Assembly (NCBI RefSeq): GCF_024868665.1 | Contig: NC_079890.1 | Coordinates: 34,077,298-34,141,297, forward strand | Length of the DNA stretch: 64,000 nt | DNA from: Triplophysa rosa | Taxonomy: Eukaryota > Chordata > Actinopteri > Cypriniformes > Nemacheilidae | Direction of reading: 5' to 3' | The notes under the pieces: generated by a model | What the model was told of the DNA's origin: nothing | Database searches by the model: none | The model's input: the letters and a program-made list of their open reading frames with translations, nothing else | Position numbers and translations under genes: made by a program | Shown: one piece after another, positions 10,529 to 22,949 of the stretch | Layout: every line of letters starts with the position of its first letter | Numbering within the stretch: position 1 is the first letter of the stretch

Positions 10529-11724
10529 CAGTAAAAAACGTTGGGTTATTTTTTTAACCCAACTGCTGGGTTGAGCTGAGTGGGTAATTTTATTGGATTA
10601 TTTTTTCATCATTGGGTAGTTTTTTTGTAACCCAGTTCGATGGGTTACAGGTTGGGTCATTTTATTGGGTTATTTTCCTCAGCGTTTTTGTGTAACCCAG
10701 TTCGCTGGGTTATAGGCTGGGTCATTTTCACTGACAGTTGACGCACACCTGACGCGGGAGATTGAAATTGTCTCAGGAAGGAGCAGATTAAAACGAAGAC
10801 AAATTGTAGGATTTATCAGGAGAAAAACAAGGTTTGTATCAATATTTTTACCTATAATCTATCGTTGTGCATGAAAATGCAAAATTGGATAATTTGAATT
10901 GCATTTTGTATTAAAAGTAATGCGAGCTTCGTCAGCTTTTGGTTTGCTCGTCTGTAGTCTAAACGGTTATGTGACTCGAAATTCGAAATGTGACCTACAT
11001 TTGAGTTATTTTTACTGTTTATTTATTATAACGTTATTTGTAAGTCAAAAACTTGACGCAAGCGTGACACGTTATAAAAAGCTGCCCGAAGTCGTTGAAA
11101 CCAATCGTGCTATCATATGCAGTTAGATTTATCTTTAAAAGTGTTTAAATTGTGTTGTATGTCTTTCTTTTTGTTTAACAGGCCTGATCCAAAATTGCCG
11201 GTGGTCCGGTGGTTAGTACGGTGTATGCGTCACAGGGAGATCCGAGTTCGCAACCTGTCACGTGAAGTGGACATTGTTCAATACTTGAAGTTAAATGGGG
11301 TCGTATAACACGTCTCCATGGATGGATTCAGCTGTTGTTTCTTGTGTTACATTTTTGTGTAACATTACTATTTAAATAAATATTTTTCAAGGATTTGTAG
11401 TCAGAAGCTTTATTGAATTCATGTTGTCTTATTAGTTACAGTTAGTTAATATTTGTCATTAAAATATACTTTTTAAAACATTTATTGTACTTTTAAACAT
11501 AGTTATTCTACTTGAAATAAATTATCTGAATTTGAATACAATTTGTTTTTGTTTATAAAGACAATGACATGAATAAAAAACTGTTGGGTAATTTTAACTC
11601 AACTGACTGAGTAGAAAACATTACCCAATTTATTGGGTTAAATTAACCCACAGTTGGGAAGGTGCTATACCAATCCATAGTTGGGTTACTTGTTGGGTTA
11701 TTTTTAACCCAACATTATTTAGTG
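10529..11724. mobile_element. Non-autonomous DNA transposon with TTGGGTTA/TAACCCAA ends
   Basis: The left end CAGTAAAAAACGTTGGGTTA is inverted at the right end (TTGGGTTATTTTTAACCCAA then CATTATTTAGTG). Each end is itself a small hairpin. Subterminal repeats of AACCCAGTTCG(A/C)TGGGTTA occur near 10630 and 10695. The interior holds no transposase ORF. A tRNA-like stretch near 11196-11265 (GGTTAGTACGGTG ... GAGTTCGCAACC) is weak. Confidence 0.75.
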
Positions 11725-11817
11725 GAAACATAGTTAGCTATTTTTAATATATACATTGTCCAGGAACAAGGTATATATTAAAAATAGCATACTACCAAAG
11801 ATAATACAGTATATAGT

Positions 11818-12240
11818 AACAAGATGCGCCACTGCCATTACAATGAATGGAGACGAATGCAGCGCTCAATATGGCCTCTTTTGCGAAGAAAGCCTCACCT
11901 TCTAATAGAATGATCCAATTGTCAATCGATAAAGATGATTCTCTGGAGCGGGGCTTATGTGAGGTGCTTGCCAGCCTGTGCGCATGAGCTATAGCTCAAG
12001 CGACCTCGAAAAAGGTGATTTTAAACACAATTTAAGCTTAGCAAACCAAAGTTATGATACAGCCCATCATTGATCAGAAATATACTATTTAATTGTGATT
12101 TTTGCCAGCGATTTTAGAAATATCTGCCTTCCACCATTCAAAGAGATGGGACTGTTAACTTGCTATGACGTAAATAACTGCCCATAGGCATTGCAAACAT
12201 GGTCGCCGTGTTGCACGATTGCTGTAAACAGACTTTGATC
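11818..12240. repeat. Interspersed repeat B, copy 1
   Basis: Shares with 36963-37246 the segments ACAAGATGC(G/A)CCACTGCC, ATTACAATGAAT, CAAACCAAAGTTA and GCAAACATGG(T/C)CGC, in the same order and orientation. Unidentified dispersed family. Confidence 0.65.
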
Positions 12241-12696
12241 CTAAATGCTACTCTTACTGTTTTTGCATTGTCTGTTAAATCATAGTAAAATAATAGTTAT
12301 CATACCCTATAAACCATCAATGGAAATGTTGTTCCAAGCCAAAAAGAATGTTTATCCAGGAGCATGTCCTGTTTGGCAGAAACAGTGCTTATGTCAGAAC
12401 TGATCTGTGACTGTAGTCCTGTCGTCAGTGGTTCACTCATCCTTACAGGGAAGACACACTTGTCTGACTCACTGTAGTGTGACAACATCTAAATCAATGC
12501 CATCGATCAGACTGCTGGGAGAAGATTCATATACAGGCAGACCAATAAAGCATTCCTCTTTTAGATCTTGCATTTGAGGAGAGAGATAAAGATGTAGATC
12601 CAAGCTTAATGTGTTGAGTCAACTGCAATTTGTACATTAATTGAAAGTTCAATAATGTGCCGCTATCAAATCAGGACTAATATAATTGCTGTATAT
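12241..12696. other. Unannotated intergenic sequence
   Basis: No supported gene or repeat. Confidence 0.6.
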
Positions 12697-13074
12697 TAAA
12701 GGTGAAATGTGTGATATTAAGGTGGATCTATTGAAAGAAATCTAATATAATATCTAATAACTATGTCTTCAGATGTGTATAAAGACCTTACATAAAGCGT
12801 ATTATTTTATTACCTTAGAATGAGCTATTTCTATCTACATACACCGCGGGTCCCCTTACATGGAATTCACCGTGCTGTTTCTACAGTAGCCCTAAATGGA
12901 CAAACTGCTCTACAGAGCACGTTTCGTAAATACATTATGTCCTTCGGCAAAGAAGCGTAAACGTAGCGACATCTTATGTCAGCCAACTTAGTGCTTCGAA
13001 AGGGAGGAGTGAGCGGTGGAGTAAACCATTGTTTGCAATTCATAACCTCACAGCTAGATGCCGCTAAATTTCAC
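12697..13074 (+). repeat. Interspersed repeat A, copy 1
   Basis: About 380 bp with landmarks GAGCTATTTCTATCTACATA, CTGCTCTACAGAGCACGTTT and GTGCTTCGAAAGGGAG. Ends resemble short inverted repeats (AAAGGTGAAATGTG at left). Other copies are at 13985, 31925, 45597 and 49575. Confidence 0.8.
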
Positions 13075-13984
13075 GAACTCGTGGTTGACTGCACATAAAT
13101 ACTATATTTTTATGTTAGCAGATGTCAAAGCTGACAAGCACTTTTTAATACTTTTTATGGTTCGATATTTGAAAAACCCAGTGACAAACATAAATTAAGA
13201 CTAATAATAATGATTTATGGCAAAAATAAAAATCGTGAAATATGGAGATATGAGGTTTCAGAAGGACAGAGCGATATGCAACACAAACAAACAAGGGTCA
13301 TGATCCTCTGTCCTCAGCAGTATTGATTGAGCTGCTTGCCTAAATCAAATGTTTCTGTCCACAAGAAAGTTTCCTGCACATAGGAGCAAAAGTCATTTCC
13401 GTATGCCTTGCTGTATCTCATTCTAACTTCTGTCATTTCAGACAGACAGACAGATGGAGGCTCCTGTCTTCACACAGAGAGATGTCCTTAGGTTTCGAGG
13501 AACAGGAATGTTTTTCAATAACTGGTTAACACAGAGGGATTTGCTTTGGAGGTGTTTTGGTATTTCTCAGACACTCCAAACCCACAGTTTCATCAGCACT
13601 GTACTTAGACGTTCCCATCTTGCGTTTGTCATCTCTTAATTGTTAATCACACTCTAATTAGTCTGTGGGATGGATTAGGCCAGAATCCCTGCAGAAGAGT
13701 CATCTGAGGTGAAGGGAGCAGAGCAAGTTTACTTGCTTGTGTTGTGTTGTGTTCTTTACTTTTAACTAAAAGCTGTTTTGATGTCTCCATTGCTCTGTTA
13801 CTTTATGCCCCATGTGTGTGCTTTGATTTGACAGGTTATAGAACGCCTCCTCTGTCTGGTCTTTTACTCACACCTGAGCAGTTAGGCTGGTTTCAGCTGG
13901 TTTACGTTGGCTTGGTGCTGGTCCAGCCGGGTTGCATAAATTATATCTTTGGGGTATAGAAGTTAAGCTTAGGTGGTGAAGGGT
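13075..13984. other. Unannotated intergenic sequence
   Basis: Contains short GGCTGGTTT/CAGCTGGTTT motifs near 13886-13935 typical of decayed repeats. No gene. Confidence 0.55.
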
Positions 13985-14395
13985 TAAGGGTCCAGTGTGT
14001 CATTTTTTGGAAGATCTATTGACAGAAATGGAATAAAATATGCATAACTATGTGTTCAGAGGTGTATAAAGACCTAACACAATGAAGCGTTATGTTTTTA
14101 TTACTTTAGATTGAGCTATTTCTATCTACATACACCGCAGGTCCCCTTACATGGAATTCATCATGTTGTTTCCACAGCAGCCCTAAACAGACAAACTGCT
14201 CTACAGAGCACGTTTCATAAATATGTTATCTCCTTTCGCAAAGAAGCGGAAACGTGACGACATGTTTGTTCTGTGTCAACCACCGTAGTGCTTCGAAAGG
14301 GAGCGGGGAGGGTGGAGTGAGCCGTTGGTTGCAATTCACAACCTCACCGCTAAATGCCGCTAAAATCTCCACATTGCTCCTTTAACCAGCATGGT
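13985..14395 (+). repeat. Interspersed repeat A, copy 2
   Basis: Same landmarks as copy 1, in the same orientation and about 900 bp away. Left end GGTCCAGTGTGTC, right end CCACATTGCTCCTTTAA. Confidence 0.8.
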
Positions 14396-14411
14396 TTTCT
14401 GGTGATGCTGG

Positions 14412-14622
14412 TTGAAGGGATGATTGACCCCCCCAAAATCTGTATTATTTATTCATACTCATGTTGTTTAAAACCTGTATATGGAACACAAAAGACGTAT
14501 CAATAGTTTTATGTCCATACAGTAGGTCAGTGGGGTTCAGTGTGTTAGAAGAATGTCATTTAGATTTGGAATGATGCAGTTGATGAAGGAGTTTTCATTT
14601 TTGGGTGAGCTATCCCTTTAAG
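14412..14622. repeat. Cyprinid MITE copy
   Basis: TGAAGGGATGATTGACCCCC to TTTTTGGGTGAGCTATCCCTT, inverted ends with the family's internal GTGTTAGAAGAATG region. Confidence 0.7.
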
Positions 14623-16772
14623 CTAAGTTAAAGCAAGTTAAGTTTGTGTAGAACAAAAAATACCCAAATGCCATTCCTTTGATATCTGGTATCGGGTAAG
14701 GGCACCAAGTACACTTTATTTAAGTACACTACACTTCCATAATGTACTTAAAGTGCTCTATTCTCATGCATTCATTCTGTACTTAATATACTAAAAATTA
14801 TAGTTTTTAGTACTTCTATTCATGGTGTTTTAAAATAGCACAGTTGAGTACACTTAGATCTTAAAGGTTGGCGCTCGTTTGTACGGTGTCTCTGAATTGT
14901 CAAAGCGCCTCTCAAAATGCTTGCTATGGATGTGAAAAACGCAGAAAATCGAACCCAGTCCGAATTCTTTTATGACGGACGAAACTATCGGGGCAGTGTG
15001 TAAATGTGATTGACACAACGTGAGGTCATATTTGTTTTAACGTGCGGAAATTTCGGACGCAAATTTCGGACTCAATGTGCAATGGCCTTAAGTGAATCTG
15101 AAATGACTAAAAACTTTATTGTGTATATTAAGTAGAACGTTAGTGTGTGAAAATAGGGCACTTTAAGTACATTTAAGTGTATAATGCACCTTTTTCACTT
15201 GGGAACATATTAGATTAAAAGAGAGCAAATTTAAGAGACTTCTGAACAAGGTGACCTGTTCCCTTTTTAAAACCGCTATATATAATCCTTCTGCATGGAT
15301 AAGTTCTTTCATCTCCAGCATTAGTGTGTGTAATGCAATAGAAGCATATTGATATTTAACCCTCACTTTGGAAAAAAACAGTTCTCTGCATCTCCGTTTA
15401 TTTGCATCCTCACTGCGAGGAAAAGTGAAGGTGATTCTCAGTGTTGATGTTGCCTCTGGTCTTACTCTCAGGTTGCTTTCCACACATCTTGCCAGGATAT
15501 ATGAGTCAGTTCCTGGAGTTCATTTTCTAATCTAATCTTTTTCTCTGAATGCTTTCTTAACACACTGACCTCATGCATTTAATGTGCAAGCTAAAACTGA
15601 AACATGTTGTTTTATGGTAACTGGAGATCGCTGCATTCAGCTGATAAATGTCCATTGACATGAAAAATGTGCTGCTGGCTGTATCTGTTTGATGCGTTGG
15701 TTATATTTACCCGAGCTGTGAAGAATAACTTCAACCTTACTAAAGTGAGCCAGAGTAAATGAAACGCAGGGTTGTGCCCGACAAGCACTTCAGAAAGTAT
15801 TTTCTTCCTTAGCCCTTCTTCTGAAAAATGGCTTCAGCAAAAGATATAAAAGACAGCTCAGAAGCTAAATGGTTCATGGAGCAGTACCTGCGAATAATCT
15901 TGGTGAAAAAATGAATATGAGCAGTTTTTGAAAAACACTGGTCTCTGTTGGGGGATCGTGTAATGTAGCATCTGGTATCATCCTCAGAGAAAAGCTGCTT
16001 GTGTGGCTTCTCAACCCTGAAGCATGAAGACTGTTTTTAACTAAAAATGAACTTTCCATATCTGGCTTACTATTACGTCCCTCAGATTTGTGACATATAG
16101 TGTATCGTCGCTGTCGGGCAGAAGCCTTTTATTTCAATATTTTTGCATTTTAATGTTTCTCATACATCATTACAATTGGTCACCCATCACATCTGTCTGT
16201 GGGTTTTGCAGATGTTAACCAATGACAAGTTTTAAAAAGAGCGTAACTTCTCAAACTGTCCTCAAACTGTCATTAAAAACTCACAACCAAATGTATGCTT
16301 TCTTTCCATTTTCCAAAGTAGCTGTTTATATACACAAAAAGGGTTATGAGGTTTATACACAAATCTGAGCGAGCTAAGATAAGAAGCCTTCAGCTAAACA
16401 GGTGGACAGATATTTATATTCCTATTGTACATGCTTTAGTGATTCTGTAGCTGAATCTGGACAGAAAGGGTGTAGTAAGGACAAATCTCAACACAAAACC
16501 CATATAACATTGTGGGGCATGTTGGTTCTGCTGAGTTCTGCCCTCTGCTCCCACCACAATATGTATTTTGGTGGCTTTAGCTCAGGATTACAGATAATAG
16601 ATGAAATGTACGGTAGTTTATAGAAGCAATTATAGACGTGTAATTCAACATCACCTAATCTTTGTTCATTATATCAGAGAATGGAACTCTTTCCAGACGA
16701 CCCGCTGCATCACCTCATCACAGGAAACATAAGGAGACCAGCGGTATTAGGTTATCCAAGCACTTGGTGAAG
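14623..16772. other. Unannotated intergenic sequence
   Basis: About 2.1 kb with only short random-looking ORFs, none with splice sites or motifs I trust. Confidence 0.55.
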
Positions 16773-16773
16773 C

Positions 16774-16807
<34 letters not shown>

Positions 16808-16808
16808 C
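16773..16808. repeat. (GA)n microsatellite
   Basis: AGAGAG run with one CGAGAG interruption. Confidence 0.95.
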
Positions 16809-16995
16809 ACATTGTACACTAATATTGATGCGGCGAGCACAGTCTCTTCTTAAATATGTCCTGTTTACTCAAGAACTGCTCACACTGTTCTTTTATAAGC
16901 TAAGCAAGTCCCAAAAGATCAGTAGCTACAGACTAACCTGTAAAACTAATATTCAACATTTCAGAAAAAAAGGAAAGTTTCTGCAGTGAACTTTG

Positions 16996-17027
16996 AATAT
17001 ATATATAATATAATATATATATATATT
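16996..17027. repeat. (TA)n microsatellite
   Basis: Imperfect ATATAT/ATAATAT run. Confidence 0.9.
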
Positions 17028-17197
17028 TGTAGTTTATACAATAACAAGCAGTACCTGGTTTGTCTTGTTTAGAGTAAAATGACTAATGGTAGGTGTTCTC
17101 TTTTGTAAAACGTTTACTTTTAATATACACTAACATGTGTGTGAAGAGGTTTCATATATATTCAGGAAGAGTTTTAATAAAATACATATGAAATTAT

Positions 17198-18294
17198 GGT
17201 AACACTTTACAATAAGGTGCTGTGGTATTTGTGAACAATTGGTTAATGCATTAGCTAAAAGTAAACTAACAATGGACAAAACTAACATTTTGTTACAGGT
17301 CCCGGTCAAAGGGAGGAACTGTATTCAGAGTAAACTTTTTCAATAAAAAAGTAAGAGAGACAAGAGTTTGCTGTTAGTCAAGCGATCCTCTGTGTTGTCT
17401 TTAATAATAAACAGTATTTAAAACCATGAGAAAATGCCATATGTAAACTGAATAAACTCTTACACAACAAATAGATCAATAAATAGACAATATCATCCAA
17501 TAACTTGTCTGTATAATAAATCATACAGACTCTCACACAGCTCTTTTGCACAATAAACTTAACTTGCATAAAGACACTCAAGTAACACAATACAATATTA
17601 TTTAAGCAATAAGTTAAACATTTTAGTCAATTTGATTTCATTTGTTCAAATGTCACTTTTACTATAAAATGTAAGACTAGAAAACCTCTTTCTGACATAA
17701 CATCTATTTAAAATAATAATACAATAACTACTCCATATATAAATAAACGTTTATTTGACATTAAAGCATATGAATTACCGATTTTATCTCAAATTAAGAC
17801 AATTTAACCAACCTTTTTCAATAAAAAAGTAAGAGAGACAAGAGTTTGCTGTTAGTCAAGCGATCCTCTGTGTTGTCTGAAGAGGCACCACAGTTGTCCC
17901 GGTAACTCAAGCTCTCAACTGCCACCAAGAACTTAAAAGATGCAGCTCTACATTCTTACAGTAACACTATCTCTAATTACTATAAGCACCATTTCATATG
18001 AATGTTAATATACATAAATAGAAAATATATACACGTATACAAATCATTTGATTGTGACCCAAAAATAGCAGGGGGTCACAATTTATTCCCATTCGTTCAT
18101 GTTAATTTCAGCATTTACTAATACATTATTAAAATCATACATAATGCACCATGAACTAACATGAATAAATGTATTGACATGAACTAACATTAACAAGGAT
18201 TAATAAATGCTGAAAAATGAAATTATTCACCGTTAGCTAGTGTTAGCTAATGTATTTACTGTTGACAAATAGCACCTTGTTGGAAAGTGTTACC
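17198..18294. mobile_element. hAT-like non-autonomous element with 8-bp TSD
   Basis: Ends GGTAACACTTTACAATAAGG and GGAAAGTGTTACC are inverted. The element is flanked by the identical 8-mer GAAATTAT at 17190-17197 and 18295-18302. No transposase is encoded. It contains a duplicated 66-mer (see 17335-17878). Confidence 0.85.
17335..17878. repeat. 66-bp identical direct repeats 478 bp apart
   Basis: Bases 17335-17400 and 17813-17878 are identical over 66 bases (CTTTTTCAATAAAAAAGTAA ... TCCTCTGTGTTGTCT), with 412 bp between them. The identity implies a recent duplication or an assembly overlap. Confidence 0.9.
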
Positions 18295-18302
18295 GAAATT
18301 AT

Positions 18303-19036
18303 AAATAAGGGCTGTATTAATACAACACTTGGTCCTTTGACGTGGTCCTTTCACTTTACTTGTGTTTATTTCGAGACTGCATTCACATTTCACAGAATAC
18401 AACTGTCACTTGTCCATGTAATGAAAATAGCATGCTAAACCTTGATATTGATTTGTCTTAACACAAATCAATTAGCGTCAAGTTCACTCGGCTTCATCAA
18501 ACACGTGAATCAATTGCACACCAAAACATCTCAATCAATATTTCAGTGTAGGATATCCCACTGTAGAAAAGAAGTGCTATTAGTCTACAAACTGTTTTTC
18601 TCCACCGAAGTGTTAATGAAAGAACAATACTAAAGGGAAGACTATTGGACATACAGATGACGATGTTTGAAATACCATTTTCTGTTCATTACTAACAGCC
18701 TCTGTGACATTTAGATGATTGACAGGCTCTAAATAAAGTCCCTTGTGGACATTGTGTTATATAACGTTTTATTATTCTGTTATGTCGACTGGGAAAAACT
18801 TTGCCATATCTTTCATGCTGATTTTTGTGTGTGATGTGCTCTTTACATGTACAGCCCACCAAAGCATTTTAACTGGATTAAGATCTTTGGATTTGATCGT
18901 TCCCATTTCTTTCTTTTGAGCCATTCCTTTGTGAGTTTGCTTGCATGTTATCCGGTCGAGTGGTCCACTGGTCCACTTTAGCTTAAGCTAACCAGACATT
19001 GAGGAAGACATGCTTTAGTTGATAATATTGTTACAC
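18303..19036. other. Unannotated intergenic sequence
   Basis: No gene or repeat family recognised. Confidence 0.6.
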
Positions 19037-19063
19037 GCGTGTGTGTGTGTGTGTGTGTGTGCG

Positions 19064-19130
<67 letters not shown>

Positions 19131-19148
19131 GTGTGCGTGTGTGCGTGT
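19037..19148. repeat. (GT)n microsatellite
   Basis: About 110 bp of GT with scattered GC steps. Confidence 0.97.
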
Positions 19149-20035
19149 CCATCTGGTAGTGGATATGGTTTATGTCATATTTGGACATCATGTAGTGTAA
19201 AGTGTAAATGGCTGTATTTTTAAATATGAATATTATTATATGAACAGGTTTATGGTTTTGAAGTGACCAGTTTGAAACTAATCAGCGTTTCTTATCATGT
19301 TATTCGCTCTTTATAGGCCCGTGTGTGTTCATTTAGTTTACCATATTACTTTGTATTTGTTTTGTAAGGGATCTGTCTTTACAGTCATAACATGTCAAGG
19401 ACAATTAAACAATTCTCTTGGTTTCACCACAAATGCCAACTAAATTCTAGACTGTCAATAGTATTGTAACCCCAGTAGTAACTGTAATATAATAAGGCTG
19501 GTCTGTAAACTCCTAAAGTGGCATACTTTGGGACTATTTATAGAAATTATGTAGGTAAACAAATGGATTTGTATACAGAGATGAAGAAGATTCTGCTTGT
19601 AGAAGATAGGAGGCCTTAAAATGCTTTGTTTCTGTTGCTCTCAATTCAGAAAATCCCAACAGCGGATGACATTTTTGAATCTCAAGATGCATCTAAAAAC
19701 TTAATGTTTTTGCTGATGTCCCCCAAAATTGTTCTTCTTTCATCCCAATGCACTGTCAGCAAGCAAAAAGTTATATAGGTCAAAACTTTTTAAGAACAAG
19801 AATAGAAACGAGGTGTTTTTTTAGCATAAACCTGTAACAGATATATGATTATTATTATAGGCCTTCCTCCTGAGAGAGGCTGCTAGCAACAAACAAGATA
19901 ACATTTGAAAAAATGCAACCCATCAGCATTTTAAATTCGTAGAAAAATACATTGTGTTTAGTTGTATAGTAGATTTCAGCCCATACATGGATTTTATAAT
20001 ACAAAAAAAAATAAGGCAAAGAGTGCTACACGGGT
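19149..20035. other. Unannotated intergenic sequence
   Basis: AT-rich, no supported feature. Confidence 0.6.
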
Positions 20036-20290
20036 CTCTTCATAACATCAACGGTGCTCTTTGGATAATCCGAGGTAATGTCGTATCAAAAGTAGAAAAA
20101 TACTCCAAGGCACTCGTGTGGTATAGTTAAAAAGCCTTTAATAGACAGGGATACATGGTTTAAAAATATGAAAGAGTAAATCTACACGTTTCGGCTTACA
20201 CAGCCTTCTTCAGGACACACATCAAGCGCACGTTACTCTACTTAAGCAGTAATCACAAACAGCTGGGTACTTAGGAGTGGCGAAAGCTCT
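20036..20290 (-). mobile_element. Terminal fragment of a retroelement with a hammerhead-like core (possibly Penelope-like)
   Basis: On the minus strand, CTGAAGA at 20213-20207 is followed by AGGCTGTGTAAGCC, then GAAACGTGTA. This has the CUGANGA, stem II and GAAA order of a minimal hammerhead ribozyme, as known in Penelope-like elements. An extra unpaired A before stem II and a weak stem I argue for a decayed or inactive copy. No GIY-YIG or RT sequence is seen nearby. Family assignment is inference. Confidence 0.4.
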
Positions 20291-20771
20291 ACTCCTTAAA
20301 CACAACAGGAAAATATAAACCATACTCATATCATCTGTATACAAAAAACCTAACATAAATTATACATCATTATGATGAGAAAGAGAAAAAAATACAAAAA
20401 AGATTGGTTCTAGATTGTAGATTCTATTTTTTTGTGCTTTTTTGAATACCGTAGCCTTAAGATTTTCTATAATCCTAAATTAAACAGAACTAGTGTGCTC
20501 CGAAACATTGACAAAATATTTGCATTTAGAAGATATAAGCATTCAAACCTACAGTCACTTCCGCTAATACGATTAACGATTTTGTATGACATCATTCTCC
20601 ACTTCAGCTTCTCATCAGATTTCAGAAACTAAATGCTACTGTCTGTTTTAAAAGATGGAGGAGTCACTCAATATGTCCCATACCTCAACGCATTGAACAA
20701 AGAAGTGCATTTTAAGGGATCTTTAATACTATACAAGAATGATATATACATTTTGAATGTAGGACGTAACA
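20291..20771. other. Unannotated sequence, perhaps more of the adjacent retroelement
   Basis: AT-rich, no motifs I can name. Confidence 0.45.
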
Positions 20772-21079
20772 TTAAAGGAGTAGTTCACCTTTAAATTGAC
20801 AATTCTGTCATCATTTACAAGCCCTCTTGTCATTTCAAACCTGTATGACTTTCTTTCTTCTGCAGAACACGAAAGAAGATATTTTTAAAAATGTTGGTTA
20901 CAGAACAGCACAGCCCCCCCATTCACTTCTATTGTAACCAATGCAAGTAATGGGAGGCTGTTAACAACATTCTTCAAAATATCTTCTGCGGAATAAAGAA
21001 AGTCATACAGGTTTGAAATGACAAAAGTGTGAGTAAATGATGACAGAATTTTCAATTTGAAGGTGAACCACTCCTTTAA
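20772..21079. repeat. Cyprinid MITE, complete copy with both ends
   Basis: TTAAAGGAGTAGTTCACCTT and GGTGAACCACTCCTTTAA are inverted and both flanked by TTAA. The interior is itself palindromic (AGAAGATATTTT / AAAATATCTTCT). This is the cleanest copy in the window. Confidence 0.85.
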
Positions 21080-22449
21080 TAATAGACCATTTATGCTTAA
21101 ACGAAGATCAATTTGCTGTCTTATTGTAAAAAACAAAACAACTCTGTTATTGTGTCAATATTTCATTAAAATAAAAAAGGTTCTTGTTTTTTAACCAATA
21201 AGGTTGTAATCGTTGCTTCATTCTTTTTGTGCTCAAGGTCAAAGGAGCCGTTCATTATATTTTCCAGTTTCATCTCCTGCTTGGATCTGTATCACTGACC
21301 AGGAAGCCAATGACAGAACACAGGAAATCTCGGTGCAGATGATTTATGTGTTTTAGAGCTATTTGTTGTTTGGTTTACGCAATAAAAAACAACACAGCAA
21401 TCAGCAGGTAATCCATTACTGTGGACGTGTTAATGACAGTTGGATTTCAGTGAGTCTTAATACACATACGCACAGGCAAACGTCTGTATACCCTTGCCAT
21501 TCTCATTAGCTCAGCTGGAGTAACATTCAATAAACTCGCCATGGGCCATTACCGTAGCTGAAGCTGATTTATTTATTGACTCTGATAATGCCATTATGTG
21601 CTGCTCAGATATAATATTAAGGGTGCAATGATGTGTCCGGTGTTCAATACAGTCACGGTCATTCCATATAATGAACCTCTTTATTTACTGTTTGAAACTT
21701 AATGCTTCATACGTAACTTCAGAGTTTGTTTGTGAAGCTGGTAAGTTCAGAGTACTAGACCGCCAATACACAGAAGCCCCCCAAAATGCAACGCGCTGGT
21801 CACAAGGTCGGGTTTAATGTTAGTTCTCCACATATTTACACAGGAGACAGGAGTATGTTGAGCTCAGAAGATTTCACAGAATTCTAACATCCAGAGATGT
21901 TAATTTAATCTCAAACGTTTCTCTTAAAATTGCTAGGGAAGAACAAAAATAGAAACAAGTAAAACAACTGTTAACATACATTAAGAGCAGGAAGCTGTAA
22001 AATGAATGTACATGTAAAATAATCTAAAATTCAACTTGATGAGAAATGTTTAGTTCATATTGAGTCAGAGCTTTAAAATGATCTATGCACCGGGGAGGCG
22101 GATGTGAAATAGACCGTGCATGACTAAAACGCAAAAGATGGTGGGATATTTTTTAGGAAATGTCACATCTCCAGAAGGTGGAAGCTGTTTGCATTTCATA
22201 GCACAAAGCGCAGGCTCGACGCTGTGGATAATTGGGCAGGTCGAACACTTTGGCTCTATTGTGTCTCTTTAGGAAATTTAGGCAGTGAGGCAGATGATAG
22301 TATCAGAAGAGTAGTGCGTTCATGCAAAAGAGCTGGTCACAGATGGCTGTAATTAGGAGGAAGTAGAAGAGGTCGACGTAAGCGGTACCCTGTTCCAGAC
22401 TGTCCCTCGAACCTGTCCCTTAATGCCCCAAAATGTAGGTAACTGAACA
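21080..22449. other. Unannotated intergenic sequence
   Basis: About 1.4 kb without a supported gene. Confidence 0.55.
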
Positions 22450-22600
22450 ATGGCCGTACCCCTTCACTTGCACTGGTTTTGTGTCCGTGGGTACTGCAAT
22501 GGTTACCAACATTCTTCAAAATATCTTCTTTTGTGTTCTGCAGAAGAAAGTAAGTCATACGGGTTTGAAATGACAAGAGGGTGAATAAATGGTAAAGACA
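22450..22600. repeat. Cyprinid MITE, partial copy
   Basis: CATTCTTCAAAATATCTTCT, TTGTGTTCTGCAGAAGAAAG and TGACAAGAGGGTGAATAAAT are present; the ends are decayed. Confidence 0.7.
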
Positions 22601-22844
22601 ATGCAATTTATCAAATGCAGTGTTTTCATATGTAATCTGATGGACTGCAAGTCTTATTTGAAAGATTCCTCCCCTGTCTTCATGATCCACAAGGAAATGT
22701 CAGCGCTGCTGTGAAGTGGAGAGAGGAACAAGGAAACATGCTGTTCTTCGACCTCACGCAATGTAGCAGACAGTTTCATCTGCCAGCCGACAGCCTGCAA
22801 GGGTTAAGGGAAGGATGACAGAGGTGCCAACTCCGACTGTCTGA

Positions 22845-22846
22845 GG

Positions 22847-22892
<46 letters not shown>

Positions 22893-22949
22893 CGTGCGTG
22901 CGTGTGCGTGTGTGCGTGTGCGTGTGTGTGTGTGAGAGAGAGAGAGAGA
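22845..22949. repeat. (GT)n(GA)n compound microsatellite
   Basis: GT/GC steps followed by a short GAGAGA run. Confidence 0.95.

Noticed and set aside
11196..11265. Possible tRNA gene
   Set aside because: A- and B-box-like bases are present, but no cloverleaf could be drawn and it lies inside a transposon.
19041..19223. ORF encoding Cys/Val repeats
   Set aside because: Translation of a GT microsatellite; the same applies to the His/Thr ORFs at 22776-23039 and 40565-40873.
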